From: JTS-AC122 sp041742635
Lineage (GTDB): Bacteria; Planctomycetota; Phycisphaerae; Phycisphaerales; UBA1924
Reading direction: 5' to 3'
Assembly: GCA_041742635.1 (NCBI GenBank)
Contig: JBGSIF010000063.1
Span: forward strand, 1 to 7,303
DNA: 7,303 nucleotides
The notes under the pieces were generated by a model. The model saw nothing but the letters and a program-made list of their open reading frames with translations. It searched no databases and was not told the origin of the DNA. Position 1 is the stretch's first letter. Each line of letters starts with the position of its first letter. This document shows, piece after piece, positions 1-4,500 of this stretch. A program made the translations under genes and the position numbers.

Positions 1-493
1 GCACCGCCGGCACGAGCCGGCCCGCCGGCCTGAGTTGGCTCAGACGCACCATCGGCCACAGGAGCGTGGCGCCGATCAGGATCACGAGCAGCATGGTGCG
101 CGCCGCCGGGCCGTAGGCGCTGGACGACAGCACGCTCGACCGGGCCACCCACATCAAACTCCCGAGCACCGCGGCGAGCAGATAGACCGTCCACAGAAAC
201 GCGAACAGCCGCGGCTCCGCCCGCCGATGCCGCCACGGATCAACCACTCTTCCATCATTTCTTGGACTCCCTGGAACGTCGGACCATTGGCCCCCGCCCA
301 CGTCCCCATGCGATACGTTCACGAATCCAGCCGCGTGTTCCTGTGTTACCCCTTGCTCATACATCTCCGGAACCGGATACAGAGGCGGACTCGTCGTCCC
401 CGGCTCGTCAGCCCTTCCTGCGGCGGACGACCCCGTCTCCTTCGGTGTGCCCGAGGCTGTATTAGGATCGTCCGCCATCTGCTGATCACTCAT
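1..493 (-). CDS. Partial membrane protein with disordered N-terminus and two transmembrane helices; function unknown
   Basis: The minus strand is open from an ATG at 493 to the left edge: 164 codons with the C-terminus missing. An in-frame stop lies just upstream (TGA at 526-528 on the plus strand), so the start lies in a short interval. The first ATG (residues MSDQQMADD) was chosen; a second ATG at 478 is five codons in, and neither has a clear Shine-Dalgarno. Residues 1-95 are polar and rich in Gly, Pro, Ser, Thr and Asp, probably disordered and cytoplasmic. Residues 96-117 (LFAFLWTVYLLAAVLGSLMW) and 131-149 (ARTMLLVILIGATLLWPMV) are strong hydrophobic helices. A basic stretch (WRHRRAEPR, 87-95) precedes helix 1, which fits an N-in orientation. 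I do not recognise the family. The divergent neighbour is also a two-helix membrane protein, so a shared membrane role is possible but unproven. The coding call rests on the clean frame and hydrophobic pattern. Confidence 0.8.
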   Translation of the reverse strand, partial: MSDQQMADDPNTASGTPKETGSSAAGRADEPGTTSPPLYPVPEMYEQGVTQEHAAGFVNVSHGDVGGGQWSDVPGSPRNDGRVVDPWRHRRAEPRLFAFLWTVYLLAAVLGSLMWVARSSVLSSSAYGPAARTMLLVILIGATLLWPMVRLSQLRPAGRLVPAV

Positions 494-532
494 AGGTTGC
501 TCGGAATCAGTGTATGGCACATATACTCACGA
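494..532. promoter_or_regulatory. Compact divergent promoter region between two membrane-protein genes
   Basis: Only 39 bp separate the two divergent start codons. On the plus strand TATACT (522-527) resembles a -10 box and ends 5 nt before the ATG at 533. Transcription would then begin at or next to the start codon, giving a leaderless or nearly leaderless mRNA; this agrees with the absence of a Shine-Dalgarno. TTGCTC (497-502) is a weak -35 candidate at 19 bp spacing. On the minus strand TATATG (525-520) is a possible -10 about 26 nt upstream of the ATG at 493. The two -10-like elements overlap, so expression of the genes may be mutually exclusive or coordinated. All of this is inferred from sequence resemblance. 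Confidence 0.35.
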
Positions 533-1096
533 ATGGTCGCACCGCGCCCGCCGAGAAGCCTGCTGCACCTCACGCTCGCCGGGCTGAGCGAACTCAAACT
601 GTTCCGCACCCCCGAGGCACGCGAACACGCGATCTCTTCCTACGCCAAGACACTGGGGGGCAGCGAGGGCTTGAAAGGACTCGCGGGCGGGATTCTCATC
701 ATCGCGGCGACGGTCGCCGGGGTCGTCTTTGCTGTCCGCGTGATCGTATCGCACTTCACCCAAGCCATGTGGGTTCGTGACGCAGGCTTCGCGGTGGCGA
801 TCACGGGTGGGTTTGTTCTCATGCGGTGGCTCCATCAGCGCGGTGCCGCATCGCACATGCGACGGCACCTGATCGATTCGGGTGTCCCGGTCTGCATTGA
901 CTGCGGTTATTCCCTCGATGGGTTGCCCGCTGATTCCATTACTTGTCCGGAATGCGGCGCAGACTTGACCGAGCCTGCCCGGCATCTCCTGCACATCGTC
1001 GGCACCGTTCGACGCGACGCTGCACAGCCGCTCGGCACACGCGCCACGCCTCTCTCCGTCGAAGCCCGCTCAAACTCGCCGACCGCCGGGAACTAG
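533..1096 (+). CDS. Two-helix membrane protein with planctomycete-type zinc ribbon; function unknown
   Basis: Complete 187-residue protein ending in TAG. The frame is open further upstream, but that part is antisense to the neighbouring minus-strand gene, so the ATG at 533 (MVAPRPPRSLLHL) is preferred. Residues ~49-72 (GLAGGILIIAATVAGVVFAV and on) and ~84-100 (AGFAVAITGGFVLMRWL) look like transmembrane helices. Residues 121-142 carry C121-x2-C124-G-Y-S-L-D-G-L-P and C138-P-E-C141-G, a treble-cysteine-pair zinc ribbon of the style common in planctomycete proteins and often found beside membrane segments. Its ligand or partner is not known to me. Two helices with a short loop would put both the ~48-residue N-terminus and the ribbon on the same side, most simply the cytoplasm. 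The last ~40 residues after the ribbon are low in hydrophobicity and unrecognised. The gene is divergent from the minus-strand membrane protein and is followed by a 361-bp gap. Confidence 0.8.
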   Translation: MVAPRPPRSLLHLTLAGLSELKLFRTPEAREHAISSYAKTLGGSEGLKGLAGGILIIAATVAGVVFAVRVIVSHFTQAMWVRDAGFAVAITGGFVLMRWLHQRGAASHMRRHLIDSGVPVCIDCGYSLDGLPADSITCPECGADLTEPARHLLHIVGTVRRDAAQPLGTRATPLSVEARSNSPTAGN

Positions 1097-1381
1097 ATTC
1101 TCAGGATCGGCTGGGTGTTCGGCATGTGGGCGCCAGAGGTATACACCGTTCCTTGTAGATGACGTCGGCTCCTTCGTCAATCGTGCGTCAATCGCTGCAC
1201 CGATCGGCTGCCGCACGGACGAATCCCTCGAACGTGGCCGCGGCGTGCGCGAAACCCGTGCGGATACCACCGAACAATCGATCACGATCTCGAATTTGTG
1301 GGTGAACTCCACCAATTTCCACTCGAATGGGTGGAGCCGCACGCGTGCGTTTCGATTAACTTGACGGTACACAGAAATTAA

Positions 1382-1397
1382 TCAACATTCCTGTTGA
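1382..1397. promoter_or_regulatory. Operator-like inverted repeat TCAACA-n4-TGTTGA
   Basis: TCAACA (1382-1387) and TGTTGA (1392-1397) are perfect inverted repeats separated by TTCC. The right arm overlaps the putative -35 element TTGAAC (1394-1399) of the downstream gene. The half-site recurs in direct orientation: ATCAACA is at 1381-1387 and again at 1440-1446, just ahead of the Shine-Dalgarno. A wider inverted repeat, ACAGAAA (1371-1377) / TTTCTGT (1410-1416), encloses the dyad. The repeats are seen directly; a regulator binding here is inference. Confidence 0.3.
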
Positions 1398-1422
1398 ACG
1401 GCCTGCCAGTTTCTGTTAGATT
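1394..1422 (+). promoter_or_regulatory. Candidate sigma-70-type promoter of the RHS gene
   Basis: TTGAAC (1394-1399) and TAGATT (1417-1422) are spaced by 17 bp, each matching four or more consensus positions. They would start transcription near 1429 and leave a ~29-nt leader before the ATG at 1458. A second -35-like TTGACG lies at 1361-1366 but has no good -10 at normal spacing. The position, local AT enrichment and downstream gene support the call; promoter matches of this quality also occur by chance. Confidence 0.35.
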
Positions 1423-1445
1423 GCATGACTGCATTTTGCATCAAC

Positions 1446-1450
1446 AGGGG
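1446..1450 (+). promoter_or_regulatory. Shine-Dalgarno sequence of the RHS gene
   Basis: AGGGG lies 7 nt before the ATG at 1458, which is ideal spacing. A second in-frame ATG at 1464 would be 13 nt away, so this site decides the start in favour of 1458. Confidence 0.6.
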
Positions 1451-1457
1451 TACACAC

Positions 1458-1550
1458 ATGCACATGCTAAAACGTACCGGGTTCGTGATCGTTGCGTTAT
1501 GCGGATTCGTCTGGGGGCTTGTTGGAGCAGCCGGCACTATCGCACTGGCG
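1458..1550 (+). other. Signal peptide of the RHS protein
   Basis: Residues 1-31 have a short positive n-region (MHMLKR), a long hydrophobic h-region (GFVIVALCGFVWGLVGAAG) and a classic A-x-A cleavage site, A29-L30-A31 before Q32. The cysteine at residue 15 sits in VALC, where the -1 residue is Leu; this does not fit a lipobox, so signal peptidase I cleavage is favoured over lipoprotein processing. Confidence 0.8.
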
Positions 1551-4500
1551 CAGTCGGCACACCCTGATGCGGTCCTCGCCATCCGCCCAACACTGCTGCA
1601 CGCGGTGCCACCATCGGGCGGCGTGCAAGACGTCGGCCCACATGCCATTCAACAAGGTACCACGCCGGACGGCGCGATCGTACGCTCGATGTTACACGGG
1701 TTATCAGTTGCTGGAGACATGGATGGTTCACCGGTAGCAAGTGCCAGGCACATTGACGGCGTGGACCTACTTACTGGATCGTGTATTCTCGACGAAGTCG
1801 ATCTCGTTCTGCCGGCGCGTGTTCCATGGCCGATCGGACGCTCGTACAACAACCGAAGCACCGGCACGGCAACCGGGTATCAAGGCGCCAACTGGTTTCA
1901 TTCAGGGCAACTATCACTCGTGACCGACGGCGCGACGCCCGCACAAGTCATGTGGCTTATTTATGGAGCAGATCGGTTTGTAGCGTTCGAGCGAGTCGGC
2001 AATACCAGCGTGTACCGCGGCGTCAACGGAGCCGCGGGGGCAGTGCAAATCATCGGAGGTGCCGATCCGGTCGCGGAGTATCGTGATCAGACCGGCAGCG
2101 TAGCAACTTTTTTCGCCGCGGATAGTACGCGGTGGGGGCTTGTCGCCGGTCAACTTTGGAAGTTGACAGACCCTGCCGGCAATATGGCCTATGTTGGTGA
2201 TCCGACGAGCGCGAATGTTGCTGCAAGCGTTGGGTTCAGCGCGGGGCGTGTGCTGGTGGCGTATGACTCGGCCGGAAGGCGATTCTGCTACAACTACTCG
2301 ACCACCTCTTACGGCGTCGCGTCCAGGCTGCTTCAAGTCCGAGCGGAGTACCGCGAACAACCCACAATGCCTTGGGGTGCTTGCGGCAGCGAGATGGAAG
2401 CGGCTCGCGTCGAGTACGACTATTACGGTGCGGAGGGTTTGGTCGATCGCGGACTGCCGGGGGATCTCAAACTCGTGCGTGTGATCACACCCTTGTCGCC
2501 GAGAGAGGCCGGTTCAACCCCTCTCATGTTGATCCGTGAACAATATTATCGATATTACACGCAGGCATGGAGCGACGCCGACGGTCGGCGTGGCAATCCT
2601 CATCAAGTCCGAATCGCACTCGGGGGTGAGGGCACACGTCGCTTTCAGGTCATGCACGACTTCAGTGGTACCGCATTCGACGCCGCCTACGACGCGGAAC
2701 TGAAGCCGCTTGCCGAGTCGTACTACGAGTACGAGCCATCATCGCTCGGCGGTCGGGTTAGTATGTGTTTTAGCGACGGGAAGTGCGGCGGAACAGAACC
2801 CGACGGCCGGATGTACATCTCGTACGAGTCCAATCTTCAAACGAATGCACCGCAGAACGACGCGGCGTATAGCACAGTATGGAAATCCCGCACCGTTGTG
2901 CAACAGCCGTTCAAGTGGCGCACTCATTATTTTGACGAAGCGGGCCAACCACTCTCGTTGGTACTCAGCAGCGAGCATCCAACAATCGCGGCGTCGCGTC
3001 AATGGGTCACGATGATCATAAGAGATTCTTACGGATGCGTCGAACGTGTCGGCACCCCTGCCAGCGTGGCCGGTTATACGCATTCGACCGGAGAAGTAGC
3101 CGGATCTGCTACGCAAGGATTGGTGATATTGTATGATCGAGTACAGCAGGGAAGTTCGCTCGCGGGTTTTATAACTTCGGTTCGGCACCGTGATGGGCAC
3201 GGCACGGGAACAAGCCCGGACGGTATGTTTGATACCCTGGTTACGTATGCAGCCGACGCGTTGGGCGAAGCCGTTCCGAGGCACTTGGTCGCAGGGGTGT
3301 TTAGTATTGTTCGTCCCTTGCCGGAGAGCATCAGAACATTCCGCAACGAGACCACTACTGGCACCGGAGGCGATGTAACGACCATTGATTATTCATTCCA
3401 CACAGCCGAGCCGCTCGCTATCGAAACGGCCAAGATGACCCGGCCCGTTGTTGCACTCGCCGAGAACGGATCGGATATCGCGGACGCCTGGTCGAGCACA
3501 TATTTTTCACTCGCGGGCGATCCGGTGTTTACTCGGCTCGAGTCCGGCACGGTTACGTACAGAAGTTTTCAGCCGCCGACCGGATCGCCCGCTTCAGACC
3601 TTGATACGGGCTTACTGCGGCATGTTGTAGTGGATGCAGCGGTCGGCCAAGACGGTATTCCAGTCGCGCCTGTGAGTGATTTTCAAACCACCGGCCCGCA
3701 CCCGTTCCATCTCCGAATGTCCTTTGAGTATGATATAATGGGGCGCGGGACAGCGATGACCGACGCTGCGCTGCGACGAACGGAGTTGCATTACGCCGTC
3801 CTTTCAGATCGGCGATTTGTCACGGTGGCTGTTCCGAAGGTGAGTGATGAAGCGGGTACAAAACGCTATTTCGGCCCATACGACGCTTCCGTAACCAATC
3901 ATTCGGGCCTCATCGAGGAGTCAGGGCGGGTTGCCGTGCCATGGAGTACGGTCGATGTGTTCCGGGGCATATCAACGACGACCGAACATCCCCTTGCACC
4001 ATATCCAACAGTTGAAGCAAGTGCTACGTCGCTGCTGGATGTGTACCCGACAAGCATGAGTACCGAGATACATCTGGGTTCATATCAGACCACGGTACGT
4101 TCACCGTCGGGCAGTCGGCCTTCGCAACACTCGACGTGGCATTCAATCTACGGCACGGGAAACACAAGGGCACTCATCACGAAGTTCGAGTTCGACAATA
4201 GCGGTAGGCTCATACTCCTCGAAGACACGGCCGGCACGAGAACGCACCTGACGTATGATCCGATTGACCGACTCACACTCCTTCAGAAGTCCGCCAAACG
4301 CTCAGGCACGTACACTGCACCTATCGACATCGAGCGGTTCGTGTACGATAGTGACGCAACAGAGCAAAGCGACGGCGGTAACAGTTATATTACGTCTCAC
4401 ATTTTATATGTGGACGGACCACGCGGGTATATCAGAGAAACCTCGTTTACCAACAACTCACGCGGCTGGCCCGAGGTGATTCGCAATCCAGATGCACCAC

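Larger units (their letters stand above)
1097..1457. other. Intergenic region, no convincing gene; regulatory sequence at its right end
   Basis: No frame here has coding character that I trust. The left ~260 bp contain short structural features only: an imperfect tandem 11-mer (1173-1183 and 1184-1194, each ending CGTCAATCG), an 8-bp inverted repeat CCGCACGG (1211-1218) / CCGTGCGG (1256-1263) with a 37-nt loop, a 7-bp inverted repeat CTCCACC (1307-1313) / GGTGGAG (1330-1336) with a 16-nt loop, and a perfect 12-bp palindrome CGCACGCGTGCG (1338-1349). None is followed by a T-run, so no intrinsic terminator for the upstream gene is called. The final ~100 bp are AT-richer and hold the putative promoter, dyad and Shine-Dalgarno of the large downstream gene. 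Confidence 0.6.

Noticed and set aside
35..532. Upstream extension of the plus-strand zinc-ribbon gene to an ATG at 35
   Set aside because: This part is antisense to the minus-strand membrane gene, whose frame gives two clean hydrophobic helices. The extension is Arg/His/Pro-rich shadow sequence, and real protein character begins at the ATG at 533.
527..994. 155-residue minus-strand frame opposite the zinc-ribbon gene
   Set aside because: Its composition is that of an antisense frame in GC-rich coding DNA, and the plus strand has helices plus a four-cysteine ribbon.
1093..1175. Possible decayed gene end on the minus strand (GTVYTSGAHMPNTQPILRI then stop)
   Set aside because: The peptide looks protein-like, but an in-frame TGA lies shortly upstream and nothing recognisable continues from it. 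It is too short to call a pseudogene.
1211..1263. Inverted repeat CCGCACGG / CCGTGCGG as a terminator of the zinc-ribbon gene
   Set aside because: The 37-nt loop is long, no T-run follows, and it is over 100 bp from the stop codon.
1070..1372. 100-residue minus-strand frame in the intergenic region
   Set aside because: It has no recognisable motif, no convincing ribosome site and overlaps the end of the zinc-ribbon gene. It is Arg- and Pro-rich like a random frame. A homologue search could overturn this.
1491..1502. Lipoprotein signal (VALC at residues 12-15 of the RHS protein)
   Set aside because: The -1 residue is Leu and the cysteine lies within the hydrophobic core, while a good A-L-A cleavage site follows at residue 31.
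2739..3284. 181-residue minus-strand frame
   Set aside because: It is antisense to the uninterrupted RHS frame, with no family motif or start signal.
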